Shown in pieces: positions 7,460-15,062 of a stretch of DNA of 64,000 nucleotides; position 1 is the first letter of the stretch; each line of letters starts with the position of its first letter. Location of the stretch: the NCBI GenBank assembly GCA_026396835.1, contig JAPLWA010000006.1, forward strand, positions 48,088-112,087, read 5' to 3'. The stretch comes from Candidatus Falkowbacteria bacterium (lineage in GTDB: Bacteria > Patescibacteriota > Patescibacteriia > Patescibacteriales > Patescibacteriaceae). The notes below the pieces were generated by a model, which was not told the origin of the DNA, made no database searches, and saw nothing but the letters and a program-made list of their open reading frames with translations. The position numbers and the translations under genes are program-made.

Positions 7460-8362
7460 ATGAAAACAAAGAAAAATAATAAAAAACCTAAGAACAAGAA
7501 ATACACCTTTATTGACCTATTTGCTGGTATTGGCGGTTTTCATTTCGCATTTCATAATGTTGGTGCTGATTGTGTCTTTGCATCAGAATGGGACGAACCA
7601 GCAAGAAAAACATACCAAGCAAACTTTGAAAAAGTTAGCCCTAAACTGTTTTCATCAGGAAACTTTGTTGGAGATATTACAAAAATAGACAAAAAATCAA
7701 TTCCTGATTTTGATATTTTAACTGGTGGGTTTCCCTGCCAACCATTTAGCCAAGCTGGTTTCAAAAGGGGGTTTGAAGATACACGGGGCACATTGTTTTA
7801 CGACATAGCTGAAATTATACGTGTTAAAAAACCAAAGGCATTTTTTATTGAAAATGTTAAACACCTTTATGCTCACGATAATGGAAAAACGTTTGAAACT
7901 ATAAAGAAAATTATAACGGAAGAGCTCGGCTATTCTTTCTATCACAATATCGTAAAAGCATCAGAGCACGGGCTACCTCAAAATCGTCCTCGTTTATTTA
8001 TGATTGGTTTTAGGGACAAAAAAATACCTTTTGAATTTCCTAAAAAAAGACCGCTTGCTTTTAATATGTCTGATGTATTTGGTGGTGCAAAGGTAAACAG
8101 AGAAATTGGATTTACTCTAAGGGTTGGTGGTAAAGGTTCAAAAATTACAGATAGAAGAAACTGGGATAGTTATTTAGTAAATGGGAAAGTGAGAAGAATT
8201 ACTCCAAAAGAGGGGAAAAAAATGCAGGGCTTCCCTGATGATTTTATGTTTCCTGTTTCAGATAGCCAAGCTATGAAGCAATTGGGCAACAGCGTTGCTA
8301 TTTATGCAATACAAGATTATGCAAAAAAAGTTATTGAAGCACTAAAAAAACACTATGAATAA
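7460..8362 (+). CDS. C5-cytosine DNA methyltransferase, HpaII type
   Basis: A 300-residue, full-length enzyme that transfers a methyl group from SAM to cytosine C5. Motif I is FIDLFAGIGGFHFAF, motif IV is GGFPCQPFSQAG with the catalytic Cys, motif VI is FIENV, motif VIII is QNRPRLFMIGF, and motifs IX-X are near RRITPKEGKKMQGFP and LGNSVAIYA. The target-recognition region TLRVGGKGSKITDRRNWDSY resembles enzymes of the CCGG-specific group. Its stop overlaps the endonuclease start by 8 bases, so the two are coupled. It protects host DNA from the partner enzyme. Confidence 0.9.
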   Translation: MKTKKNNKKPKNKKYTFIDLFAGIGGFHFAFHNVGADCVFASEWDEPARKTYQANFEKVSPKLFSSGNFVGDITKIDKKSIPDFDILTGGFPCQPFSQAGFKRGFEDTRGTLFYDIAEIIRVKKPKAFFIENVKHLYAHDNGKTFETIKKIITEELGYSFYHNIVKASEHGLPQNRPRLFMIGFRDKKIPFEFPKKRPLAFNMSDVFGGAKVNREIGFTLRVGGKGSKITDRRNWDSYLVNGKVRRITPKEGKKMQGFPDDFMFPVSDSQAMKQLGNSVAIYAIQDYAKKVIEALKKHYE

Positions 8363-9437
8363 TAAAAAACAAACAACAGGAAATGTTGGCGAATGGAGCG
8401 AACTATATGCTTTAGCTTTCCTTTTAGCAAACGGTGGTGTTTATGGTGCTGATAAAAACCAAAATAGAAAAGAGGATTTATTTTATAAAGTTTTGAAAAT
8501 AATTTTTGCAGAAAAAATAGGTAAAGAAAAAATGACCTATGAAATCAACGATAAAGTTATTGATATTTTTACTGGCACGAAAAAACTAACCTCAATAAAG
8601 GTTCAAAAAATACAAAGTATTTTGAAAAAAATGTTTGAAAGCTTATCAGCAAAAAATGAGGGACGAGCTTTCCCTCTAGTAGCTGGTTCTGAAATGATGC
8701 AAGTTTTACAAAAAGAAATTATAAAAGCATCTAGCTATAACAAAAAGGATTTAGACTTAGTAGTCTTTGATGTAAAAACCAAACGACCAAGCCCCGAGAT
8801 TGGCTTTAGTATAAAATCACAACTTGGTAGCCCCTCAACTCTGATAAACGCATCAAAAGCAACAAACTTCACTTTTGAGGTTCTTGATGCAAATATGAAA
8901 ATTCCGAAAGATTTACCTAAACTACACGACAAAAACGTAAAAGATAATATAAACTTATTGATAAATTCTGGTTTCAACATTGTATTTAATAAAGTTGACA
9001 GCAATACATTTCAAAATAATCTTTCCCTGATTGATAGCAATTTACCAGCTTATATTGCAAAAATACTTTTATCTTATTATTCAAAAGATGCAAATAATCT
9101 TTCTCCATTAGTTAATCTCAACTTTCCTACTACTGATAAACAGAGCAAACAGCCAACTCATAAGATAAAAGAGTTTCTAAGTATTATGGCCTTAGGAATG
9201 ATGCCCAATACTGATTGGAACGGAATACTTACAAGCTTGGGTGGCTTTTTATTAGTAAAAAAAGACGGCGACGTTCTTTGCTATTATTTATACAATCTAG
9301 AGGATTTTCAAGAGTATCTTTTGAATAACACTAAGCTTGATACGCCAAGCACGACAAGATACGGAATAGGAAAAATCATTGAAGAAAACGGTCGTTTCTT
9401 CATCAAACTGAACTTACAAGTTAGATTTATAAAATAA
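8355..9437 (+). CDS. HpaII-family type II restriction endonuclease
   Basis: A 360-residue soluble protein beginning NVGEWSELYALAFLLANGG, the typical start of the HpaII endonuclease family. DLDLVVFDVKTKRPSPEIGFSIKSQLG (about 132-159, shown here in part) contains the D...(E/D)xK-type metal-binding core of PD-(D/E)XK nucleases. Together with the methyltransferase it forms a complete type II system likely to cut CCGG. It is coupled to the methyltransferase gene by overlap and rides on the integrated element, where it would act as a maintenance and defence module. Confidence 0.85.
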   Translation: MNNKKQTTGNVGEWSELYALAFLLANGGVYGADKNQNRKEDLFYKVLKIIFAEKIGKEKMTYEINDKVIDIFTGTKKLTSIKVQKIQSILKKMFESLSAKNEGRAFPLVAGSEMMQVLQKEIIKASSYNKKDLDLVVFDVKTKRPSPEIGFSIKSQLGSPSTLINASKATNFTFEVLDANMKIPKDLPKLHDKNVKDNINLLINSGFNIVFNKVDSNTFQNNLSLIDSNLPAYIAKILLSYYSKDANNLSPLVNLNFPTTDKQSKQPTHKIKEFLSIMALGMMPNTDWNGILTSLGGFLLVKKDGDVLCYYLYNLEDFQEYLLNNTKLDTPSTTRYGIGKIIEENGRFFIKLNLQVRFIK

Positions 9438-9438
9438 T

Positions 9439-9516
9439 ATGAAAATAAAAACCGCAAAACCTGCAGACCTAAAAAAGGGTCCAATACGAATAGCAGAAAC
9501 CTTATATGAGAAATAA
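9439..9516 (+). CDS. Very short coupled frame between endonuclease and membrane protein
   Basis: 25 codons, starting directly after the endonuclease stop and overlapping the next start by 11 bases. It contains KTAKPADLKKGPIRIAET. It may be a leader peptide for translational coupling or a gene remnant. Support is limited to position. Confidence 0.25.
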   Translation: MKIKTAKPADLKKGPIRIAETLYEK

Positions 9517-9979
9517 ACTTATCAAACTATTGAGATGCTTGGAAGACGAAAGTGGCTTCAAGAATGAATACACTGAGTTTTTTGAGCAATACGAATGTGA
9601 TTACTCTGTTGAAGAGTATCTTGATTTTCCTGATTATAAATTTGTTATAAAGCGTTTCAACGACAAGCACTCTATAACTAAAGAAAATGGTTTGATTTCT
9701 CCTATTTCAAGCAACAGTATTAGGGCAGAAATGAAAAGAATGGAAGCAGACGGACTTGTGATGATAGGCACACAGGAAGGAATAAAATATGCTACAACGG
9801 CAACCAATCAAGGACCTGATTTTGATGAAGGTGCAAAGTTCACTATTGAAAGTATTGTCCTCACAACAAAAGGAAAAAGTAATTGGCGTTATTTCATCCA
9901 TAAGGCAACGGAAAATCCAATCACAACTGTGTTGTCCTTAATCGCTATCATTATTTCCATAATTTCTTTATTTCTATGA
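9506..9979 (+). CDS. Small protein with C-terminal membrane anchor
   Basis: 157 residues. The first ~130 are soluble with a likely winged-helix-like patch (NSIRAEMKRMEADGLVMIG, ending KFTIESIVLTTKGKSNWRYF), and the last ~20 are one hydrophobic segment (TTVLSLIAIIISIISLFL). Tail-anchored membrane proteins of this shape occur next to restriction or abortive-infection genes on mobile elements. I do not recognise the family. It is the last gene of substance before the recombinase. Confidence 0.5.
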   Translation: MRNKLIKLLRCLEDESGFKNEYTEFFEQYECDYSVEEYLDFPDYKFVIKRFNDKHSITKENGLISPISSNSIRAEMKRMEADGLVMIGTQEGIKYATTATNQGPDFDEGAKFTIESIVLTTKGKSNWRYFIHKATENPITTVLSLIAIIISIISLFL

Positions 9980-10047
9980 AAGCGATTATCTTAGCCCGAG
10001 AAATTGATAAAAATGAAGAAATTGAAAAAGTAATTTTAAGAAAATAA
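9976..10047 (+). CDS. Short coupled frame resembling a recombinase N-terminus
   Basis: 23 codons overlapping the previous stop by 4 bases (ATGA). Its first residues, MKAIILARE, resemble the first strand of serine recombinases (usually MKAIILARVST). It may be a relic of an older recombinase start or a coupling peptide for the recombinase at 10053. Confidence 0.25.
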   Translation: MKAIILAREIDKNEEIEKVILRK

Positions 10048-10052
10048 AAAAT

Positions 10053-11582
10053 ATGAAACAAGCTGTTATTTACGTCAGGGTTTCCTCAAGGGAGCAAAAG
10101 GAAGAGGGCTACTCAATACCCTCTCAAAAAAAATTGCTTTGGGATTATGCCAGAGTAAATGACTTTGAAATTGCCAAGGAGTTTGAAGACGACGAAACAG
10201 CTAAACGTTCGGGGCGAAGTAATTTTGGCGAAATGGTTGAATTTCTAAAAAAGAATAAAAAAATTGATACCATATTAGTTGAAAAAACAGACCGCCTATA
10301 TCGCAACTTCAAAGATTACGTCATTATTGACGAGCTCAATGTCTCGGTTATTCTAGTTAAAGAAAATGAAAAAATTGGTAAGGATGCTTCATCTCATCAA
10401 AAGTTTATTCACGGCATTAAATTGTTAATGGCTAAAAATTATATTGATAACCTTAGCGAAGAAGTTAAAAAGGGCTTAAAAGAAAAAGCTGAGAGTGGAA
10501 TTTTTCCTTGTAGCACTCCCCCGCTAGGTTATAAATTAGAAAAAAGAAACAACAAAAGCGTTTTAATTATTGATGATAAAAATAAAGATTTAGTTATTAA
10601 AATGTTTGAATGGTATGCTACGGGATTATACTCAATCAAAAATCTAACTAAAAAAATTGAAAGCGAGGGTTTGCTAATACTGGCTAATTTACCAAGCACT
10701 TCAAAAATAACAACTTTAACTAAAAGCAGTATTCAGCGTATTCTAAGAAACCCCGTTTATTACGGCGATTTCTTTTGGAAAGGCAAAACTCATAAGGGCT
10801 CGCACGAACCATTGATAACCAAACAACTTTGGGACAAGGTGCAAAGTATTTTGGGTAGTTTTAGAAATAAAAAAGCATTATCTAAATATAATACCCAAGA
10901 ATTTATTTATAAGGGTTTATTGGATTGCGGATATTGCGGAAGACACGTTATCGGCACAAGAAAAACCAAACCGAATGGCAAAAAATATGTTTATTATAAC
11001 TGCACAAAGTTTAAGACAATTTGTGAGCAAACACCGATTAAGGAAGAGAAACTAGATGAGCAGGTTATAGGCAAGCTAGGAGGCCTTAAAATACCCCAGC
11101 AGGCGATTTCATACGTAGCTAGCGGACTAAAGACCTCTTTGTATATGAAACGAGAAACAGAGGATAAAACAAAAGAATTTTTAGAAACTGAGAAAAAACG
11201 TTTGGAAAATAATTTGAGCGTTTTATATGAAGACAGATTAGACGGCACAATAAGCAAAGAGTATTACTCACAAAAAGCCAGCGAGCTAGCAGACAGCATA
11301 AAAGACGTTGAGGGCAAAATAGCCAAGTATACGCAGGCCAACATTGATTATTACCAAACTGGCGTAGATATTCTAGAACTCGCAAATATGGCAAGTTTTC
11401 TTTATGAAAATGCAAATCCCGACGAAAGACAAGATTTACTAAATTTTCTACTCTTGAACTCAACACTAAAGGACAAAAACCTAACGATTACATACAAAAA
11501 ACCCTTTGATAAGATATACCAAAGGGCTCTGAGTTGCGATATGCGGAGCGGACGGGACTCGAACCCGCGACCTCTGCCGTGA
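10053..11582 (+). CDS. Large serine recombinase, tRNA-Asp integrating
   Basis: 509 residues. Order: N-terminal resolvase catalytic domain with VIYVRVSSREQ (Ser at residue 11 or 12 the probable nucleophile) and TDRLYRNFKD; recombinase domain (LGYKLEKR, IQRILRNPVYYGD); zinc-ribbon part with CGYCGR and a later Cys pair; coiled coil (TEKKRLENNLS, residues ~370-430); then a tail. The final residues SGRDSNPRPLP and the stop are encoded inside the 3' half of tRNA-Asp, the stop overlapping the anticodon. Such a C-terminus is a signature of recombinases that insert at this tRNA. It would insert and excise the plasmid-like module to its left. Confidence 0.85.
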   Translation: MKQAVIYVRVSSREQKEEGYSIPSQKKLLWDYARVNDFEIAKEFEDDETAKRSGRSNFGEMVEFLKKNKKIDTILVEKTDRLYRNFKDYVIIDELNVSVILVKENEKIGKDASSHQKFIHGIKLLMAKNYIDNLSEEVKKGLKEKAESGIFPCSTPPLGYKLEKRNNKSVLIIDDKNKDLVIKMFEWYATGLYSIKNLTKKIESEGLLILANLPSTSKITTLTKSSIQRILRNPVYYGDFFWKGKTHKGSHEPLITKQLWDKVQSILGSFRNKKALSKYNTQEFIYKGLLDCGYCGRHVIGTRKTKPNGKKYVYYNCTKFKTICEQTPIKEEKLDEQVIGKLGGLKIPQQAISYVASGLKTSLYMKRETEDKTKEFLETEKKRLENNLSVLYEDRLDGTISKEYYSQKASELADSIKDVEGKIAKYTQANIDYYQTGVDILELANMASFLYENANPDERQDLLNFLLLNSTLKDKNLTITYKKPFDKIYQRALSCDMRSGRDSNPRPLP

Positions 11583-11617
11583 CAGGGCAGCATTCTAACC
11601 AACTGAACTACCGCTCC
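11544..11617 (-). tRNA. tRNA-Asp (anticodon GTC)
   Basis: Minus-strand GGAGCGG pairs with CCGCTCC, the anticodon arm is CTGCC-CTGTCAC-GGCAG and the T arm is GCGGG-TTCGAGT-CCCGT; the discriminator base is G, as expected for Asp. CCA is not encoded. The 3' half overlaps the end of the serine recombinase gene, so the functional tRNA is probably rebuilt from element DNA (3' half) and chromosome DNA (5' half). Confidence 0.9.
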
Positions 11618-11658
11618 AAGGTAGTGAACTATTTACTTATTTATTTTATTAAAGATAG

Positions 11659-11719
11659 AGGGCAGCATTCTAACTTCACCCCGCCCATCTGGGCGGGGCA
11701 AGCTGAACTACCGCTCCAA
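11659..11719 (-). repeat. Broken second copy of the tRNA-Asp 5' half
   Basis: AGGGCAGCATTCTAAC (11659-11674) and CTGAACTACCGCTCCAA (11703-11719) repeat the 5' half of the adjacent tRNA-Asp. Between them a ~28-base palindrome (CCCCGCCC ... GGGCGGGG) replaces the D-loop. This is likely an attachment-site remnant later hit by a small palindromic repeat. Confidence 0.6.
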
Positions 11720-11724
11720 CGGTC

Positions 11725-11839
11725 GTCATCCTGAACTTGTTTCAGGATCCATGATAACGAATTTAACACGGAATAATAACTAGTAAGGCTATGTCGTATT
11801 ACTACGAAATAATGGATCCTGGCCTTCGCCAGGATGACA
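11725..11839. repeat. Pair of palindromic intergenic repeats
   Basis: GTCATCCTGAAC...TTCAGGATCC and its partner GGATCCTGGCCTTCGCCAGGATGAC face each other across ~55 bases. The core TCATCC...GGATGA recurs elsewhere in this window (16509, 37661, 38051, 39865), marking a repeat family of this genome. Confidence 0.6.
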
Positions 11840-11900
11840 CAAAAAAACAATAAAATTACTAAACCATACTAACATCTAGGCAATAAACAGTCAATATAAG

Positions 11901-12575
11901 CTATTTCTTCTTCTTTCCCTTCTGTTCTGCTCTATATATAAAATAAGAATAAACTATTGGCACCACGGCAATAACCACGATAGTTATAATAAGCAGAGTT
12001 GCCTTATAAATATCTTCAATCGGGAAAGCGCACAAAGTTAGCAGTACTCCGCCTAACAACATTAAACGCGCCATTAATTCGTTAGTTCTTTTCCAAACCG
12101 TAGGACTTTCCATTGTCCAGGGTGTGCGCACACCAATCGCCCAATTCTGTTTAACTGACTTTATAAAATAGCCAATACCAATAAATAATAGACCAATTCC
12201 AACCGGCATCAATGAGCCAACCGGAATATCAAAACCTAAACCAGTAGCGCTAATTAAAATATAAGTTACAAAAAAGAAAGTAACCATTAAATTCTTTAGG
12301 CCATGATAAGCTTCAACGAAGTTTGCATAATGCTCTTTCTTGGGATCAAAATAAGGCAAAGCTAAAAATAATAGATAAATTCCGATCATTAAAGCTGGCA
12401 CAAACCAAGCGCCAAAGGTTCGACTACTATAGCCATCAACCTCGCCATTAAAACCCCAGTGCGATGGCACTAAGTTTGGTAAGTAAACTTGAAGATAAGA
12501 GCCGACACCAATTGAAATACCAATTAGAACAATCGGTAACCAATCAGTTTTCCAGCTGGGTTTTACAGGATTCAT
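11901..12575 (-). CDS. SdpI-family membrane protein
   Basis: 224 residues with six predicted membrane segments. The first part contains LVPSHWGFNGEVDGYSSR, the DUF1648 signature, and the second part KQNWAIGVRTPWTMESPTVW, the SdpI signature (N-W-x-G-x-R-T-P-W). In Bacillus, SdpI gives immunity to a secreted killing peptide and helps signal to a repressor; distant homologues are general membrane proteins of unknown role. It stands alone, divergent from ychF, so no partner is suggested by context. It ends in a Lys run (KGKKKK). Confidence 0.8.
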   Translation of the reverse strand: MNPVKPSWKTDWLPIVLIGISIGVGSYLQVYLPNLVPSHWGFNGEVDGYSSRTFGAWFVPALMIGIYLLFLALPYFDPKKEHYANFVEAYHGLKNLMVTFFFVTYILISATGLGFDIPVGSLMPVGIGLLFIGIGYFIKSVKQNWAIGVRTPWTMESPTVWKRTNELMARLMLLGGVLLTLCAFPIEDIYKATLLIITIVVIAVVPIVYSYFIYRAEQKGKKKK

Positions 12576-12741
12576 AAAGACAATTTTAAATTATAAATTA
12601 TAAATTTCAAAATAATGACTTAATTTTAAATTTTTTAAACATTAACTCATTAAACATTGTTTTAAAATTTAGAATTTAGTATTTGAAATTAAAGACTACA
12701 TCTGCTAACCTATAACCATATTATAACACTTTTTACCATTT

Positions 12742-13809
12742 ATGCCCTTATCTATTGGAATTGTCGGTTTACCTAATGTTGGCAAATCAACTTTATTTAC
12801 TGCTCTAACTAAAAAGCAAGCCGAAGCGGCTAACTATCCTTTTTGTACCATCGAACCAAACGTTGGCTTGGTTAAAGTACCTGATAGCCGCCTCGACGCA
12901 CTGGCTTTGATATCACAACCTGAAAAAATAATTCCAACCGTAATTGAATTCGTTGATATTGCCGGACTGGTTAAAGGCGCTTCTCAGGGCGAAGGTTTAG
13001 GTAATCAATTTTTATCACACATTAGAGAGTGTGATGCAATCTGCGAAGTCGTTAGACAATTTGAAGACACAAATATTATTCACGTCAGTAATAAAATTGA
13101 TCCTGACTCTGATCGTGAAACAATTCACCTTGAATTAGCTTTGGCTGATTTAGCGAGCGTTGATAAAAGATTAAAAAAAGCTATCGGCGATACTAAGGCA
13201 GGCGCGACTAAAGAGGCTTTGCGAATTAAAGATGTTTTACAAAAAATAAAAGACGAACTTGAGAAAGGCGGCGCCGTTCGCAATTTGGAATTTCATGAAG
13301 ATGATAAGCCCTTTGTAAAAAGCTTATGTCTAATCACTGCCAAGCCTTTAATGTACGTCTTAAATGTTAATGATAAAGATAATGAAGCGCGACATGGTTG
13401 GGATGACGGATCAGTAATTGCGATTGATGCTAAATTAGAAGCTGAAATTACATCTTTACCAGAAGAAGAGCAAGCTTCTTACATTCAAGAATTAGGTTTG
13501 AAAGAAAGTGGTCTAGATCGTTTAATTAGAGCTGGCTATAAATTGCTTGGCCTAATTACTTTCTTTACAACCGGAAAAGACGAGACTCGCGCTTGGACTG
13601 TTCGCGATGGTGCTTTAGCGCCCGAGGCGGCAGGAGTGATTCACACTGATTTTATTAAAGGGTTCATTAGAGCCGAAGTTATAAACTGGGAAAAATTTGT
13701 TGAAGTTGGATCTGAAGCTGAAGCTCGCTCTAAAGGATTGATGCGTACTGAAGGTAAAGACTATAAGATGCAAGATGGCGATGTCTGTAATTTCCTGGTT
13801 AATCGTTAA
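12742..13809 (+). CDS. ychF: Ribosome-binding ATPase YchF (Obg-like)
   Basis: 355 residues, full length. P-loop GLPNVGKST, switch region and DIAGLVKGASQGEGLGNQFL (Walker B type), NKID-type specificity loop altered as in the family (here NVNDKD), and a C-terminal TGS domain (FFTTGKDETRAWTVRDG). The family binds ATP in preference to GTP and acts on ribosomes and stress response. The protein ends KMQDGDVCNFLVNR, typical of the family. Gene is preceded by an AT-rich promoter region and followed by the structured RNA candidate. Confidence 0.95.
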   Translation: MPLSIGIVGLPNVGKSTLFTALTKKQAEAANYPFCTIEPNVGLVKVPDSRLDALALISQPEKIIPTVIEFVDIAGLVKGASQGEGLGNQFLSHIRECDAICEVVRQFEDTNIIHVSNKIDPDSDRETIHLELALADLASVDKRLKKAIGDTKAGATKEALRIKDVLQKIKDELEKGGAVRNLEFHEDDKPFVKSLCLITAKPLMYVLNVNDKDNEARHGWDDGSVIAIDAKLEAEITSLPEEEQASYIQELGLKESGLDRLIRAGYKLLGLITFFTTGKDETRAWTVRDGALAPEAAGVIHTDFIKGFIRAEVINWEKFVEVGSEAEARSKGLMRTEGKDYKMQDGDVCNFLVNR

Positions 13810-13812
13810 AAT

Positions 13813-13841
13813 TTGACAGAAATTTAATTTAATATTAAGCT
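13813..13841 (+). promoter_or_regulatory. Promoter directly after ychF
   Basis: TTGACA, 17-base spacer, TAAGCT, only four bases after the ychF stop. No coding frame follows before 14391, so it probably drives the RNA at 13848-14303. Confidence 0.5.
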
Positions 13842-13847
13842 ACAAAA

Positions 13848-14303
13848 CAAATAGTTCATTGTTCTCCCTAATAGTGATTAAGAGTCGTCTAGCTAAGGCA
13901 AATCCATACCTATACAAATCATTTGTGTAGTTGCCATTAGCTAGATACTCTTGTAAAAGTTGGTGGTAAAAAAATTACCTCTAATGCAATAAGCCCTCGA
14001 ACTGATACCCTGAGCTAAGGCTCAGAATATGCACTTTGAGGCAAAAAAAAAGTTAGCGTTGATAAGCGCAGGCTCTTGGTGACTAACCAACACTTTGAAT
14101 TAATCAAAAGCACTTGTCTCGCTAACTTTTAAAAATCGTTCATTTGTTACTTTCAAGAATACTGTGTTCACAGGAACGGATTAAATCTAATAACTAGACT
14201 ACCGTTGGGGATAGTCGAAGTTAATAGGTTTAACCTATGAATACAAAAAAGACCTGCGAGCTGCGTTGTAATATGACAAAGCTCAAGGGTCTTTTTTATT
14301 TTT
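13848..14303 (+). ncRNA. Candidate ~450-nt structured RNA
   Basis: This stretch has no good reading frame but many complementary segments: GTCTAGCTAA with TTAGCTAGA (enclosing GGCAA/TTGCC and CAAAT/ATTTG), CCTGAGC with GCTCAG, AAAAGTTAGCG with CGCTAACTTTT (enclosing ~60 bases), and GACTA-CGTT with a GATAGTC partner. It begins after a promoter and ends with the terminator at 14245-14303. The GGTGGT near 13964 could pair with ACCAAC at 14088. I see no tmRNA tRNA-like ends and no RNase P core motifs. The class is unknown. Confidence 0.5.
14245..14303 (+). terminator. Rho-independent terminator of the structured RNA
   Basis: AAAAAGACC...GAGCT pairs with AGCTC...GGGTCTTTTTT, followed by more T. 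It closes the structured region and separates it from the next gene. Confidence 0.65.
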
Positions 14304-14309
14304 CTAAAA

Positions 14310-14337
14310 TTGACAAAAAATAATTTAAGAATAAATT
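14310..14337 (+). promoter_or_regulatory. Promoter of the DnaJ-type zinc-finger gene
   Basis: TTGACA and TAAATT with a 16-base spacer, about 50 bases before the start codon, which itself has GGAAGGA upstream. Confidence 0.45.
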
Positions 14338-14390
14338 ACCAGTCTATAGTACTTTACAATTAACCCGAGAAAATAAGGAAGGAATATAAA

Positions 14391-14681
14391 ATGCCTAAAA
14401 ATTTTAAGTTAGTCGGCGGAACCAAATGTCCTGATTGCAAAGGATCAGGCACAGTGTGGAAAGACCCCCAAAAAGGCTACGTTGAAGATTGGGACATGCC
14501 AAAAGAAATCCCTACCAAAGTAGATTGTGATACGTGCAATGGCCATGGCAGAATCAATACACTTAATGGTTGTTCCGAATGTAATGCAACAGGAAGAAAA
14601 AATGGTTGGATCTGCAATCATTGCAAAGGTAGCAGCATAAGTCCATTCTTGTTCAACAACAAAAAATATGAGGTTCGCTAA
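14391..14681 (+). CDS. Stand-alone DnaJ-type zinc-finger protein
   Basis: 96 residues holding four CxxC-like repeats: CPDCKGSG, CDTCNGHG, CSECNATG, CNHCKGSS. This is the Cys-rich zinc-binding module of DnaJ/Hsp40, which normally binds unfolded clients, but there is no J domain or substrate-binding domain. The fourth repeat has lost the final G. It has a strong ribosome binding site (GGAAGGA) and its own promoter and terminator, so it is a monocistronic gene. Function might be zinc-dependent protein binding or redox; unproven. Confidence 0.75.
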   Translation: MPKNFKLVGGTKCPDCKGSGTVWKDPQKGYVEDWDMPKEIPTKVDCDTCNGHGRINTLNGCSECNATGRKNGWICNHCKGSSISPFLFNNKKYEVR

Positions 14682-14815
14682 ATAAACAGTTTAAAAGAAG
14701 ATTCGAAAAAGCTTGTAACCATAAGACCGGGCTCATGAATCTACTACCTTCCAGCTACAACCAATTATAATCTCTTATGGAAAAAATCGAAAACAAAAAA
14801 TCTCTAAACACACAG

Positions 14816-14851
14816 AAAAAAGCCCGCAAGAATGGGGCTTTTTTATTTTTC
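14816..14851 (+). terminator. Terminator
   Basis: AAAAAGCCC-GCAAGAATG-GGGCTTTTTT followed by more T, downstream of the zinc-finger gene. Confidence 0.75.
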
Positions 14852-14891
14852 TAAAATAATAGTCATACTAACTAACATAACCCTACCCCCA

Positions 14892-14930
14892 ACCCCTCCC
14901 CGCCCGCCGATTCGGCGGACAGGGAGGGGT
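14892..14930. repeat. GC-rich inverted repeat
   Basis: CCCCTCCCCGCCCGCCGATT is mirrored by CGGCGGACAGGGAGGGG. A close relative occurs at 18700-18740 after efp, with the shared core CCGCCGATTCGGC. Confidence 0.6.
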
Positions 14931-15062
14931 GACTTATATTCACGTAAACACGGAGATATTTTTTAAGACTAATAAGTATAGTACTGTAACAGTGTGGCGA
15001 TTCTTAGAATATTTAATTTAAAATATAAATTAAATATTTATCCATAGTCTCCCTTCCCTGCG

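Larger units (their letters stand above)
14682..15062. other. Gene-free stretch with terminator and GC-rich repeats
   Basis: It holds a long-range complementary pair (CCATAAGA at 14720 with TCTTATGG near 14773), a terminator hairpin (14816-14851: AAGCCC/GGGCTT plus T run) and a GC-rich inverted repeat at 14892-14930 (CCCCTCCC...CCGCCGATTCGGCGG...GGGAGGGG). AT-rich sequence follows. I see no gene here. Confidence 0.5.

Noticed and set aside
11534..11734. 66-codon plus-strand frame across tRNA-Asp
   Set aside because: It is read through the antisense of the tRNA and its broken copy, in a frame different from the recombinase; such frames at tRNA genes are artefacts.
11725..11839. CRISPR or IS end at the opposed palindromes
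   Set aside because: Only two arms, no regular repeat-spacer units and no transposase or cas gene nearby; they belong to a dispersed palindrome family.
13848..14303. tmRNA or RNase P RNA
   Set aside because: I looked for tRNA-like ends with TTC-arm and acceptor pairing, a resume codon with tag frame, and the GAGGAAAGTC / ACAGAA core of RNase P. None is present in either direction, so the region is listed as an unassigned RNA.
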